64,000 nt of DNA from JANPPS01 sp965246835 (lineage in GTDB: Bacteria; Pseudomonadota; Alphaproteobacteria; Acetobacterales; Acetobacteraceae): positions 2,790,001 to 2,854,000 of the forward strand of contig CBDFFQ010000001.1 in assembly GCA_965246835.1 (NCBI GenBank), written 5' to 3'. Each line of letters opens with the position of its first letter. Position 1 is the stretch's first letter. Position numbers and translations under genes: made by a program. Shown here piece after piece: positions 55,001 through 63,036 of the stretch. The notes under the pieces are model-generated. The model was not told the origin of the DNA and made no database searches. It saw only the letters and a list, made by a program, of their open reading frames with translations.

Positions 55001-55902
55001 CCAGCGTGTTCCGGCAAACCCATCCCCTGCTGGAGATCCTGGTGCTGGACGACGCGTCGACCGATGGGAGCGAGGGCGTGGTGCGCCGCGCGGCCGAGAT
55101 CGCGGGGCGGGCCGTGCGGTGGGAACGCAACGCCACCAACTCGGGCTCGGTATTCCGGCAGTGGCGGCGCGCGGCGGAGCGGGCGGCCGGGGAGTGGCTC
55201 TGGATCGCCGAAGCCGATGACGAGACCGAGCCCGAGTGGCTGGAGACCGTGTGCCAGGCGCTGGACCGTGCGCCGGACGCGCTGCTCGCATTCACCGACA
55301 GCGCGGCCATCGATGCGCAGGGCCGGGTGCTATGGCCGGACCACCAGGCCTATTATGCGCAGGCCGGGCTGTCGTTGCTGGCGCAGGATGGCGTGTTTCC
55401 GGCGGCGCTGTTCCTGCGGCACTGCCTGGGCGCGCAGAACGCGATGCTGAATGCGAGCGCGGTGCTGTGGCGCCGCACGGCGTTGCTGGCCGCGCTGGAC
55501 CGCTGCGCGGCCGCCCTGGATACGTTTGCGATGGCCGGCGATTGGCGTGTCTATGCGGAGGTGCTGGGCGCCGCGATGGGCGGGACCGGCTCCGCCGTCT
55601 ATGTCGCCCGGCCGCTCAACCGGCACCGCCGCCACGCGACGAGCGTCACCCACCGCCTGGACCCGGGCCGCCACCTCGATGAGATCGCCGCGATGCACCG
55701 GCACATGCTGGCTTTGCTCGAGGGCGATCCGGCACTTCGGGTCAGCCAGGCCGCCGCGATGGAGGCAGCCCGGCAGCGCCTTACCGGATCGGGGGCGCAT
55801 ACATCAGGCCGCCCGCGTTCCACAGCCGGTTCGGCCCCCGTGGCAGCCCGATCGGCCCGAAATGGCGGTCATAGATCTCGCCGTAATTCCCTACCGCCTT
55901 GA
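52039..55902 (+). CDS. 1287-aa multidomain protein: NPDV repeats + GH99/WbsX-like + GT4 + GT2 glycosyltransferase
   Basis: Four regions are seen. Residues 38-228 hold five copies of an approximately 38-residue repeat (FDPAWYLSENPDVAASGMEP followed by LLHYALHG). Residues about 263-610 are WbsX/GH99-like (RLLAFYLPQFHAVPENDRWW, MWANENWSRRWDG, NAWNEWAEGAYLEPD). Residues about 612-965 are GT4-like (EDPFPSVVLEAMSAGVPTIA). Residues about 968-1240 are GT2 (VIPTYNYAHYLEG, LDDASTDGS, AEADDE). No signal peptide. The last 40 residues are Ser/Arg/Gly-rich and read antisense to the next gene over 122 nt. Confidence 0.9.
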   Translation: MGSPSNQKTGSPGDRAARAAACEAAATLERKALDCLRNSGLFSADWFLLRHPDLVPDPAASLVFYYRTGWREGRWPNPYFDPAWYLSENPDVAASGMEPLLHYALHGHRESRRPVPYFDAEWYRLAYAVPAGTPCLLHFLTHRHEGWVSPIPEFDPVHYLRLAPDVKAAGMDPFEHYLVQGAAEDRSPSAVFDPVWYRVRYMAHLPAGNPLLHYRANRHAPGILPSRPADDTDIAREVRRFTAPGPLFEEVTPLPPGSHVRARLLAFYLPQFHAVPENDRWWGRGFTEWTNVARALPRFAGHYQPRIPRDLGHYSLEGTETLRRQVALARGAGLQGFVFYFYWFNGRRLLDGPLEALLADPTVDFPFCLMWANENWSRRWDGSDQDVLISQDYRPEDSPALVREFVRHFRDPRYIRLQGRPVLMVYRAGIIPDVAAAVAQWRALFEPEGEDPFFVMAQSFGEQDPRPSGMDAAVEFPPHKLTDQAPRMNATLRRLDPDATAPVYAYDDVAAASDLAPQPYPLIRTAVPGWDNDARRQGAGMVLHGSTPAAYEAWLDRLIRAAVAQPVGGEALVCVNAWNEWAEGAYLEPDVYFGGAYLNATARAVMARSSRPRLLLVGHDAFPAGAQLLLLHIGRQMRARGLAIEFLLLGGGALEPAYREVAPLTVMPGPSLLPAAARALAGQGLTAALVNTTAAAQACVALASAGIASVLLVHELPRLLRERNLAAAAQAGAAAARHVVFAAPYVRDRFHELAALPAGKTVVLPQGLYNPAPGARADGAALRAGLRVPADAILAIGLGHADLRKGFDLFLQVWRMAQMEPGPPIHLLWIGDIHPEIHAYLGAEMAAASTTGTFHHLPRQDGAAAWFRAADVHLLTSREDPFPSVVLEAMSAGVPTIAFEEGGGAPDLLRAYAAGVSVPLGDAAAMARAVRRLAEPGPDAALEDVTRRDFAWDRYVDRLIDLVQPEPRRVSAVIPTYNYAHYLEGRLASVFRQTHPLLEILVLDDASTDGSEGVVRRAAEIAGRAVRWERNATNSGSVFRQWRRAAERAAGEWLWIAEADDETEPEWLETVCQALDRAPDALLAFTDSAAIDAQGRVLWPDHQAYYAQAGLSLLAQDGVFPAALFLRHCLGAQNAMLNASAVLWRRTALLAALDRCAAALDTFAMAGDWRVYAEVLGAAMGGTGSAVYVARPLNRHRRHATSVTHRLDPGRHLDEIAAMHRHMLALLEGDPALRVSQAAAMEAARQRLTGSGAHTSGRPRSTAGSAPVAARSARNGGHRSRRNSLPP

Positions 55903-56797
55903 TCGCGTTGTAGGCCCAGCGATTATCGAGCCCCATGAGCTTGCCATGGTCCCCGGACACCCCCAGCAACCGCTGCACGGAGGGGTTGGTTGAGGCCAGC
56001 ATCTGATCGACATTGGCACGGGTGACGCCGAGTTCCTCGGCGGTCAGCAGGGCGTAGCCGACCCATTTGACGATATCGAGCCATTGCTCGTCCCCCTTGC
56101 GGACCGCCGGGCCCAGCGGCTCCTTGCTGATGCGGTCGGGGAGCACGATGTGGTCCTCGGGCACCTGCAACGCCGTACGGTTCCCGGCAAGCTGGCTCGC
56201 ATCGGTGCTGTAGGCGTCGCATCGCCCGGCATCGTAGGCGGTCATGCCATCCACGTTGCGCTCGAACACCACGGGCCGGATCGCGACGCCCGTGCTGCGC
56301 GACCAGTCCGCGAGATTGAGCTCGCTGGTGCTGCCCTGCGTCGTGCAGATGGCGGCGCCCGCCAGCTCCTTGCCGGATTTCACGCCGGAGGCGCCGCGCA
56401 CCAGGAAGCTCTGCCCGTCGTAGAAATTGATGTAGGCGAATTCGAGCCCATTCGCGGCCTCACGCGACTGTGTCCACGTGAGGGTCGTGACCACCACGTC
56501 GACCGACCCGGCCTGCAACACCGTGAGGCGCTGCGGGGACGATACCGGGAAGAAGCGCACCTTCGGCTCCCCCAGCACGGCGGCTGCGATCGCCCGGCAC
56601 GTGTCGGCATCCAGCCCCTGGAACACGCCGGCCCGGTCATACACGCCGAATCCTGGGCTTCCGAGGCTTGCGGAGCAGTCCAGCGTGCCCCGGGCCCGGA
56701 TGGCGGCGAGCGTGGCGCCGGCCGGGGCCTGCGCTGACGCGGGCGCAGCAATGCCAACCACAATGATTAACAACACATGAAGAACTGTCAAACGCAT
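55781..56797 (-). CDS. Polar amino-acid ABC transporter substrate-binding protein (AapJ-like)
   Basis: The 338-aa family 3 solute-binding protein has a signal peptide (ending PASAQAP) and LDCSASLGSPGFGVYDRAGV, GLDADTCRAIAAAVLG, VVTTLTWTQSREAANGLEF, which are characteristic of the general L-amino-acid binder group. The start ATG at 56797 (MRLTVLHVLL) fits a signal peptide better than the earlier frame start. No permease genes lie nearby. Its 3' 122 nt overlap the convergent glycosyltransferase gene. Confidence 0.88.
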   Translation of the reverse strand: MRLTVLHVLLIIVVGIAAPASAQAPAGATLAAIRARGTLDCSASLGSPGFGVYDRAGVFQGLDADTCRAIAAAVLGEPKVRFFPVSSPQRLTVLQAGSVDVVVTTLTWTQSREAANGLEFAYINFYDGQSFLVRGASGVKSGKELAGAAICTTQGSTSELNLADWSRSTGVAIRPVVFERNVDGMTAYDAGRCDAYSTDASQLAGNRTALQVPEDHIVLPDRISKEPLGPAVRKGDEQWLDIVKWVGYALLTAEELGVTRANVDQMLASTNPSVQRLLGVSGDHGKLMGLDNRWAYNAIKAVGNYGEIYDRHFGPIGLPRGPNRLWNAGGLMYAPPIR

Positions 56798-56985
56798 CGC
56801 AACCTCCAAGACAAAATCTGACCAGCACCAATGCTCTCGCCGTGCGATCACAAAACCGCGGGTCCGTCCCGTGACCAGCGCATCGAAACGCGGAGTTAAC
56901 CATTAGGTCGTAAAACGAGATTGTTCGCATCGGCTGCGACATCGAAAGGTTTTCAACGACTGTGTGGGCAGAGGGCTAAAACACC

Positions 56986-59900
56986 ATGACACTCCTAAAT
57001 GTCGGCGTAGGTCAACGATATACCACCATCAAGGCCGCGGTCGCGGCGGCCCGGGACGGCGATACCGTGAACGTGCAGGCCGGAACCTACACAAACGATT
57101 TCGCCCAGGTGCGCACGAAGATCACCCTGCAGGCCGTGGGTGGGCAGGTGACGCTGGTCGCGACCGTGTCTCCGCCAAACGGCAAGGCGATCCTCGACTG
57201 CTACACCGATACTGTGGTGAACGGATTTTCGTTCTTCGGATCGTCCGTGAAGGACTTGAACGGCGCGGGTATCCGGTCGAACGCCGGCAGCCTGACCGTG
57301 CAGAACTGCCTGTTCATGAACAACCAGGAGGGCATCCTCACCAACGCCGATCCCAACGCCGTCATCACCATCCGCAACTCCGAATTTGCCAATAACGGCG
57401 CGGGTGACGGCTACTCCCACAACCTCTATGTCGGTCAAGCCAAGCAGCTCGTTGTCGAGAACAGCTATTTCCATGACTCCGTCATCGGGCACGAGATCAA
57501 GAGCCGGGCGCTGTCCACCACCATCGTCGGCAACCGGATCTTCGACAATGGCGGCACCACCAGCTACAGCATCGACGTGCCGAACGGCGGCGTGGTCGAC
57601 ATCCGCAACAACGTGATCGAGAAGGGGGCCCAGGCCGAAAACCTCACGATCATCCATTTCGGCGGTGAGAGCGCACCATACGACGGCTCCAAGATCAATA
57701 TCTCGGGCAACACCATCGTCAATGACCGCTCCTCCGTGATCGGGATGGTCAATGCGGCTCAGGCGCCGGTGACGTTCACGGGCAACTCCCTGTTCAACGT
57801 GGACCCGGCGAGCTTCGCCGGCGCCACCACGGCCGGCAACACCGTGCTGACCGCCCGCCCGGCGCTCGATATCTCCACCATGCAGCCCGCCATCATCCCT
57901 GTGACGACCCGTGCCCCCGTAATCACGCCCGGTGAGACCGCAACGGCCGTGACACAGGCCGTGCCGGAAGGCGCGCAATATACGACGTTCGGACGGGATG
58001 GCGCCGTGCTGGCCAGCGGCAAGATCCTGCAGGTCGGCGCCAACAAGGCCTTCACCACCCTGCAGCAGGCCGTGGCTGCCAGCCACGACGGCGATACCAT
58101 CCGGGTCGATGCCGGCACCTACACCAACGATTTCGCGGTGATCACCCATAAGGTCACGATCGAGGGCGTGGGCGGCATGGCGCGTTTCGTCGCGACCAAG
58201 ATACCGGAGAACAACCGCGGCATCCTGCATGTCAGCGCCGACATCACGGTTCGCAATCTGGAATTCACGGGCACCCGCAGCTACGACGGTAAGGGCGCCG
58301 GGCTGTTCCTCGCAGCGGGCCACGCCACCGTGGTGAACTGCTATTTCCACGGCAACGATACCAGCGTCTATGCCGCGACCAACCCGGCCGGCAGCGTATC
58401 GATCTTCGACACCGAGATCGCAAGCAACGGCAATGCCGACAAGGCGACGCCCAACATGGTGATCGGCGAGATCGGCAGTTTCACGCTGCAGAACAGCTAC
58501 GTGCATGACGCCGTCGTGTCGCACGAAGTGACGGACGGGGCGTATTTCAGCCGCATCCAGAACAACCGCATCATCGACGGCGCCACCTCGGGCGCCAGCT
58601 TCGACGTCAATCTGGGCCATGGCGGGGACGCCGTGATCAGCGGCAACACGATCGAAAAGGGCGCCAACGCCGCCAATGGCGTGCTGGTGCATGTGGGCGG
58701 CGAGGGCGCCACCTATACCAACACCAACGTCGTGATCTCCAACAACACCCTGGTGTCGGATCTGGATAACCAGTGGCACCCCTACACCTACTTCGTGTTC
58801 AACGACAGCAGCACCGCCGGCGTCGCGGCGCCGCTGACCGTGACCGGCAACACATTCGTGGGGGGCATCTCAGGCAGCGAGCAGGTGCGCGGGGGCACGA
58901 GCCTGAACGCCACGGTCAGCACCAGCGCCACGCTCGACACCTCGGCGCCCTGGAAGGCACCGGCGGCGCAGGCCTCGGCAGTGACGGCCGGCCCCGACAC
59001 GCTGAGCCTGCACATCGTCGGACAGACCTATCTGGCGCCGCCGCAATTCGTGGTGACCGTGGATGGCGTGGCGGCCGGTGGCGGCGTGGCGGATGGTGAC
59101 CAGACGTTCACCTTCACGGGTGACTGGGGCGGCGGCCGCCACATGATCCAGGTCACGGAGATCAACGCCACCTACGGCCAGACCCTCCAGGGTGGGCGCG
59201 CGACCGTGCTGTCCACCACCCTGAACGGCGTGACGGTCGCGAGCAGCGCCGACATCAACTGGGGCAATTACACCGTCGGCATCACGGCACCGGGCGCGGC
59301 CAAGATCGCCACGACGGCGATCACCCAGGCCCAGGCGGGCGCGCTGTTCAACGCGACCTACTACCTGAACCAGAACCCCGATGTGAAGGCGAGCGGGGTG
59401 GACCCGTTCCAGCACTACATGTCCGTGGGCTGGACCCAGGGCCGCGACCCCTCGGTCAATTTTTCCACGGCGAAATACCTCGCCGCCCATCCGGACGTGG
59501 CGGCGAAGGGGACCAACCCACTGGCGCAATACGTGCTGGCCGGCAAGCCGGCTGGCGAGATGGCGCCGGCCGCCACGCCACATTCGTCCTACTCCGCGGG
59601 CATCGACGCCGCCTGGTATTACGCGCAGCACCCCGATGTCGCGGCGTCCGGCCAGGATGCCTGGAAGGAGTATGATACGGAGGGATGGAAGCTCGGCTAC
59701 AATCCGGACGCCTATTTCGACACCAATTTCTACCTCACCCATAATCCGGACGTCGCCGCTGCCGGCATGAACCCGCTTACGCATTATACGCTGTTCGGCT
59801 GGAAGGAGGGGCGGGACCCCAGCACCACCTTCTCCGACCAGGCCTATCTCGACGCCAACCCGGATGTCGAGGCGGCGCAGGTCAACCCCCTGGTGCACTA

Positions 59901-60219
59901 CCTCGACTATGGCCGTGACGAGGGGCGGGCGCTGTTCCTGAAGCCGGAGCCTGCGCCGGCCAAGGTGATCCGCACCGAACAGGAGATGTTCGACGCGAAC
60001 TTCTACCTCGCCAAGAACCCGGACGTTGCGGCCGCGCATGTGGACCCGCTGTATCATTACCGCGCCTTCGGCTGGACCGAGGGGCGGGATCCCAGCACGC
60101 AGTTCAGCACCAACAAATACTTCGCGGCCTATACCGACGTGAAGGCCGCGCATATCGACCCGTTGGCGCATTACGCGAATTACGGTCAGGCCGAGGGGCG
60201 CAGCGCGTTCCCGATCTGA
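56986..60219 (+). CDS. Tandem right-handed beta-helix protein with CBM-like domain and seven NPDV repeats
   Basis: The 1077-aa protein has two homologous parallel-beta-helix units, residues about 5-310 and 346-650. Each opens with a similar motif (RYTTIKAAVAAARDGDTVNV and AFTTLQQAVAASHDGDTIRV) and AGTYTNDFA. A beta-sandwich of about 105 residues follows (TLSLHIVGQTYLAPPQFVVT region, residues 668-775), resembling calcium-dependent xylan-binding CBM modules. Residues 785-1077 hold seven approximately 38-residue repeats (YYLNQNPDVKASGVDPFQHY). No Sec signal is seen, so type I-like secretion is possible. The ATG at 56986 overlaps no neighbour. Pectate-lyase-like carbohydrate binding is inferred. 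Confidence 0.82.
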   Translation: MTLLNVGVGQRYTTIKAAVAAARDGDTVNVQAGTYTNDFAQVRTKITLQAVGGQVTLVATVSPPNGKAILDCYTDTVVNGFSFFGSSVKDLNGAGIRSNAGSLTVQNCLFMNNQEGILTNADPNAVITIRNSEFANNGAGDGYSHNLYVGQAKQLVVENSYFHDSVIGHEIKSRALSTTIVGNRIFDNGGTTSYSIDVPNGGVVDIRNNVIEKGAQAENLTIIHFGGESAPYDGSKINISGNTIVNDRSSVIGMVNAAQAPVTFTGNSLFNVDPASFAGATTAGNTVLTARPALDISTMQPAIIPVTTRAPVITPGETATAVTQAVPEGAQYTTFGRDGAVLASGKILQVGANKAFTTLQQAVAASHDGDTIRVDAGTYTNDFAVITHKVTIEGVGGMARFVATKIPENNRGILHVSADITVRNLEFTGTRSYDGKGAGLFLAAGHATVVNCYFHGNDTSVYAATNPAGSVSIFDTEIASNGNADKATPNMVIGEIGSFTLQNSYVHDAVVSHEVTDGAYFSRIQNNRIIDGATSGASFDVNLGHGGDAVISGNTIEKGANAANGVLVHVGGEGATYTNTNVVISNNTLVSDLDNQWHPYTYFVFNDSSTAGVAAPLTVTGNTFVGGISGSEQVRGGTSLNATVSTSATLDTSAPWKAPAAQASAVTAGPDTLSLHIVGQTYLAPPQFVVTVDGVAAGGGVADGDQTFTFTGDWGGGRHMIQVTEINATYGQTLQGGRATVLSTTLNGVTVASSADINWGNYTVGITAPGAAKIATTAITQAQAGALFNATYYLNQNPDVKASGVDPFQHYMSVGWTQGRDPSVNFSTAKYLAAHPDVAAKGTNPLAQYVLAGKPAGEMAPAATPHSSYSAGIDAAWYYAQHPDVAASGQDAWKEYDTEGWKLGYNPDAYFDTNFYLTHNPDVAAAGMNPLTHYTLFGWKEGRDPSTTFSDQAYLDANPDVEAAQVNPLVHYLDYGRDEGRALFLKPEPAPAKVIRTEQEMFDANFYLAKNPDVAAAHVDPLYHYRAFGWTEGRDPSTQFSTNKYFAAYTDVKAAHIDPLAHYANYGQAEGRSAFPI

Positions 60220-60227
60220 CCGTCATC

Positions 60228-60252
60228 GGCCCGGGCCAAGAAGGCCCGGGCC
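60228..60252. terminator. Bidirectional hairpin between beta-helix gene and folE
   Basis: GGCCCGGGCC-AAGAA-GGCCCGGGCC forms a perfect 10-bp stem between convergent genes, with AAAA on one side. It looks like a shared transcription terminator, though U-runs are short (TTTT on the folE transcript side precedes the hairpin). Confidence 0.55.
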
Positions 60253-60258
60253 AAAACG

Positions 60259-60897
60259 TTATAGTTCGAGGTTGCCCGGCGCACGCTGCCCGATCATGGC
60301 CAGCAGCTCCCGCCGCGTCGCGGGATCGTCACGGAAGGCGCCGATCATGCGGCTGGTCACCATGCTGACGCCGGGCTTGTGGACGCCGCGGGTGGTCATG
60401 CATTGATGCCCGGCCTCGATCACCACGCCGACACCCCGGGGCTGCAGCACCTGGTCGATCGTGTTGGCGATCTGCACCGTCAGCCGCTCCTGGATTTGCA
60501 GGCGCTTGGCATAGGCATCGGCCACGCGGGCCAACTTGCTGATGCCGACCACGCGGTTATGCGGCAAATACGCGATATGGCAGCGGCCGATGATGGGCAC
60601 CATGTGGTGCTCGCAATAGCTTTCGAGCCGGATGTCGCGCAGCAGCACGATCTCGTCGTAGCCATCGACCTCTTCGAACGTGCGCTCCAGCAGAGAAACC
60701 GGGTCAATCGCGTAGCCGGCGAACAGTTCCTTGTAGGATTTGGCGACGCGCTTCGGCGTGTCCCGCAGGCCCTCGCGGGTGGGGTCGTCCCCGGCCCAGC
60801 GCAGCAGGACGCGTACGGCCGCCTCGGCCTCTTCCGCCGTGGGGCGCGCTTCACTGTGCTGCGGCAGGGCGGCTGTCGTTGGAGTTATGCTGTTCAC
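60259..60897 (-). CDS. folE: GTP cyclohydrolase I
   Basis: FolE converts GTP to 7,8-dihydroneopterin triphosphate for folate/pterin and queuosine-type pathways. Motifs are DPTREGLRDTPKRVAKSY, the zinc ligands in YCEHHMVPIIG and AGHQCMTTRGV (second Cys). The frame opens with a GTG at 60915, but a GGAGG site 6 nt before the GTG at 60897 marks the true start, giving 212 aa (MNSITPTTAALPQ). It follows apaG by 46 nt. Confidence 0.96.
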   Translation of the reverse strand: MNSITPTTAALPQHSEARPTAEEAEAAVRVLLRWAGDDPTREGLRDTPKRVAKSYKELFAGYAIDPVSLLERTFEEVDGYDEIVLLRDIRLESYCEHHMVPIIGRCHIAYLPHNRVVGISKLARVADAYAKRLQIQERLTVQIANTIDQVLQPRGVGVVIEAGHQCMTTRGVHKPGVSMVTSRMIGAFRDDPATRRELLAMIGQRAPGNLEL

Positions 60898-60943
60898 TAT
60901 GATCCTCCGGCTCACGGGGATGTGGGGGCCGGGGGCCGGGCGT

Positions 60944-61342
60944 CTAGTGCAAGCGGGCGGGCTGGTCGGGGCTATCGAGGCTGAAGGCCGGGATCGCGGC
61001 GTCGAAAGCCTCGCCGGAGGCCGTGACCACCATGTGGTAGGCCCCGGTCATGAAGCCGCTGGGCGTCGCGAGCGGGGTGCCGGAGGTGTATTCGAACGAC
61101 TCACCGGGCTCGAGCAGCGGCTGCTTGCCGACGACGCCGGGTCCCTCGACCACCTGCACCCGGCCGCGCGCGTCGGTGATGCGCCAGGTGCGCCGCATGA
61201 GCTGCACGGCCTCCGTGCCGCGATTCTCGATGCGGACCTCGTAGGCCCAGACCCAGGTGCCTTGCTCGGACTGATCTTCGAGGAAGGCGGTCCGCACGCG
61301 GATCAGCACGCCCCGGGTGGTGGAGGTATAGGCGCCGCTCAT
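60944..61342 (-). CDS. apaG: ApaG domain protein
   Basis: The 132-aa beta-sandwich protein shows the family features WVWAYEVRIENRGTEAVQLM, RTWRITDARGRVQ, VVGKQPLLEPGESFEYTSG and GFMTGAYHMV. ApaG is linked to cobalt/magnesium tolerance and diadenosine tetraphosphate metabolism; its molecular role is unclear. The start overlaps the metZ stop as ATGA. Confidence 0.95.
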   Translation of the reverse strand: MSGAYTSTTRGVLIRVRTAFLEDQSEQGTWVWAYEVRIENRGTEAVQLMRRTWRITDARGRVQVVEGPGVVGKQPLLEPGESFEYTSGTPLATPSGFMTGAYHMVVTASGEAFDAAIPAFSLDSPDQPARLH

Positions 61343-62532
61343 TCCGCGGCCTGCCGCATGGCGAGGCTGTCCAGCGCATGCAGCAGGTCTTCCGCCAGGT
61401 CGGCCGGGTCTTCCAAACCGATCGAGAGGCGGACGGCGCCGTCCGTGATGCCGAGGCGGGCGCGCTCTTCGGCGCCGATCCTCATATGCGTGGTCGTGGC
61501 CGGATGGGTCATGAGGGATTTGGAGTCACCCAGATTATTGCTCACGGCCACCAGGCGGCAGGCGTTCATCATGCGGAACGCGGCCGGCTTGCCGTCCGCC
61601 AGCTCGAACGTGATCAGCGTGCCGCCGCCGCTCATCTGGGCACGCGCCAGGCGATGCTGCGGATGGTCGGCGCGGAACGGGTACCACACGCGTGAGACGG
61701 CCGGGTGCGCCGCCAGCCGGTCCGCTATATCGGCCGCGGCGTCGTTGGCTGCCTGCACGCGCAGATGCAGCGTCTCGAGCCCCTTCAGCAGCAACCAGGC
61801 GTTGAACGGGGACAGGCTGGGGCCGGTGTTGCGGATGAAGGGCTGCAGTGTCTCCTCGATCCACTTCTTCGTGCCCAGCACGGCGCCGCCCAGCACGCGG
61901 CCCTGGCCGTCGATGTGCTTGGTGCAGGAGTAGATGACCACATCGGCGCCAAGCGCGATCGGCTTCTGCAGCAGGGGGGTCGCGAACACGTTGTCCACCA
62001 CCACCAGCGCGCCGGCCGCGTGCGCCATCGTGCTGATCGCCGCGAGGTCGAGGATCTCCAGCATCGGGTTGGACGGGCTTTCCAGCAGCACGAGCTGTGC
62101 GGGCGTGGATAGCGCCTGGTGCCAGGCCGGGAGGTCGGTGCCGTCCATGAATTCCGTTGCGATGCCGTAGCGCGGCAGGAGCGTGGAGACGATCCAGTGG
62201 CAGGAGCCGAACAGCGCGCGGGACGCCACCACGCGATCGCCGGTGCGGAGATGACTGAGCATGGTGGCATGCACCGCCGCCATGCCCGTGGCCGTCGCCC
62301 GGCACGCCTCGGCACCCTCCAGCAACGCCAGCCGGTCTTCCAGCATCACCACGGTCGGGTTGCCGAAGCGGCTGTATTGGTAGTGGGTTTCGGTGCCGGC
62401 GAAGGTGGCCTCGGCCTGCTCGGCGCTGTCATAGACGAAGCCGGAGGTGAGGAACAACGCCTCCGACGTTTCGCCGAACGGGCTGCGAACGGTGCCGCCG
62501 TGGACGAGCTGGGTAGCGGGACGGTACGTCAT
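61339..62532 (-). CDS. metZ: O-succinylhomoserine sulfhydrylase
   Basis: MetZ makes homocysteine from O-succinylhomoserine and sulfide using PLP. The 397-aa protein of the Cys/Met metabolism family shows TSGFVYDSAEQAE, GSCHWIVSTLLPRYGI (MetZ-like) and the PLP lysine in YSCTKHIDGQGRVLGG. The start ATG at 62532 has GGAG 9 nt upstream; a TTG 15 nt earlier is an unlikely alternative. A SAM-II riboswitch in the leader (62586-62644) would shut expression when S-adenosylmethionine is high. Confidence 0.95.
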   Translation of the reverse strand: MTYRPATQLVHGGTVRSPFGETSEALFLTSGFVYDSAEQAEATFAGTETHYQYSRFGNPTVVMLEDRLALLEGAEACRATATGMAAVHATMLSHLRTGDRVVASRALFGSCHWIVSTLLPRYGIATEFMDGTDLPAWHQALSTPAQLVLLESPSNPMLEILDLAAISTMAHAAGALVVVDNVFATPLLQKPIALGADVVIYSCTKHIDGQGRVLGGAVLGTKKWIEETLQPFIRNTGPSLSPFNAWLLLKGLETLHLRVQAANDAAADIADRLAAHPAVSRVWYPFRADHPQHRLARAQMSGGGTLITFELADGKPAAFRMMNACRLVAVSNNLGDSKSLMTHPATTTHMRIGAEERARLGITDGAVRLSIGLEDPADLAEDLLHALDSLAMRQAAE

Positions 62533-62585
62533 GGTGGTCGGCTCCAAACATTGGCCGGAGCACCGGGCGCATGTGTCGCGCCGCG

Positions 62586-62644
62586 GGGCCTTTTAGCGCG
62601 CTTGTTTAACCTCGCCGCAATCCGGCCGGACAAATCACGAGGGA
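62586..62644 (-). ncRNA. SAM-II riboswitch upstream of metZ
   Basis: The minus strand carries the SAM-II signature: CCTCGTGATTTG, a GC-rich P1 loop, TTGC, then GCGAGGTTAAACAAGCGCG (19 nt) and GCTAAAAGG. P1 pairs CCTCG (62642-62638) with CGAGG (62614-62610); the GTTAAA and GCTAAA stretches form the pseudoknot known from alphaproteobacterial metA/metX/metZ leaders. It ends about 40 nt before the metZ Shine-Dalgarno. Confidence 0.85.
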
Positions 62645-62704
62645 CGCTGATCTAGAGCCGCGGCGGTTGCGGGGTCAAGCGGACAATCGTATAACCGGTC
62701 CGCT

Positions 62705-62778
62705 GCGGGTGTAGTTCAATGGTAGAACGGCAGCTTCCCAAGCTGCATACGAGGGTTCGATTCCCTTCACCCGCTCCA
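62705..62778 (+). tRNA. tRNA-Gly (anticodon CCC)
   Basis: The acceptor GCGGGTG (62705-62711) pairs with CACCCGC (62768-62774). The D-arm is GTTC/GAAC, and the anticodon stem GCAGC/GCTGC encloses TTCCCAA with anticodon CCC. The T-arm has GAGGG/CCCTT around TTCGATT (one G-U-type pair). CCA is encoded (62776-62778). The discriminator is T, as in bacterial Gly tRNAs. Confidence 0.95.
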
Positions 62779-62798
62779 ATGCATCTGGCTTGGCCGGA

Positions 62799-63036
62799 TT
62801 ACGTCCCGGGTTTGGCAAGAAGCAGGGCATAGTGCTCCAGAGACTCCTCGCGCCCGTGATTGAAGCGTGCCATCACGCGGAGGACCGGCCATAAAATACG
62901 CCGGTCAGGGAGAACCAATGTAATGTTGAGTTCGGCTTGTGAGTCGGTGTCGTCACCACGCCATTCCCCACCCATGCCATGACGGATCACCTCTCCAGTA
63001 TAGGCGCCGTGCGCGAACAGCCTTCTGCCTAGGTCA
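62799..63036 (-). pseudogene. C-terminal fragment of an unknown gene cut by the IS element
   Basis: The minus-strand frame reads to a stop at 62799; its last 78 residues or so (from DLGRRLFAHGAYTGEVIRHG to EESLEHYALLLAKPGT) look protein-like. At its upstream side the frame runs directly into the proposed IS end at 63037, and the first residues (MEGRRGSRH) would come from the IS. No RBS or start is seen in the native part. I therefore call it a truncated remnant; the family is not recognised. Confidence 0.55.

Noticed and set aside
56995..58779. 594-aa minus-strand frame opposite the beta-helix gene
   Set aside because: Shadow of the plus-strand repeats; His/Asp/Val-rich text with no domain.
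59340..60219. RTX-type calcium-binding repeats in the beta-helix protein C terminus
   Set aside because: No GGxGxDxUx nonapeptides are present; the repeats are the NPDV type.
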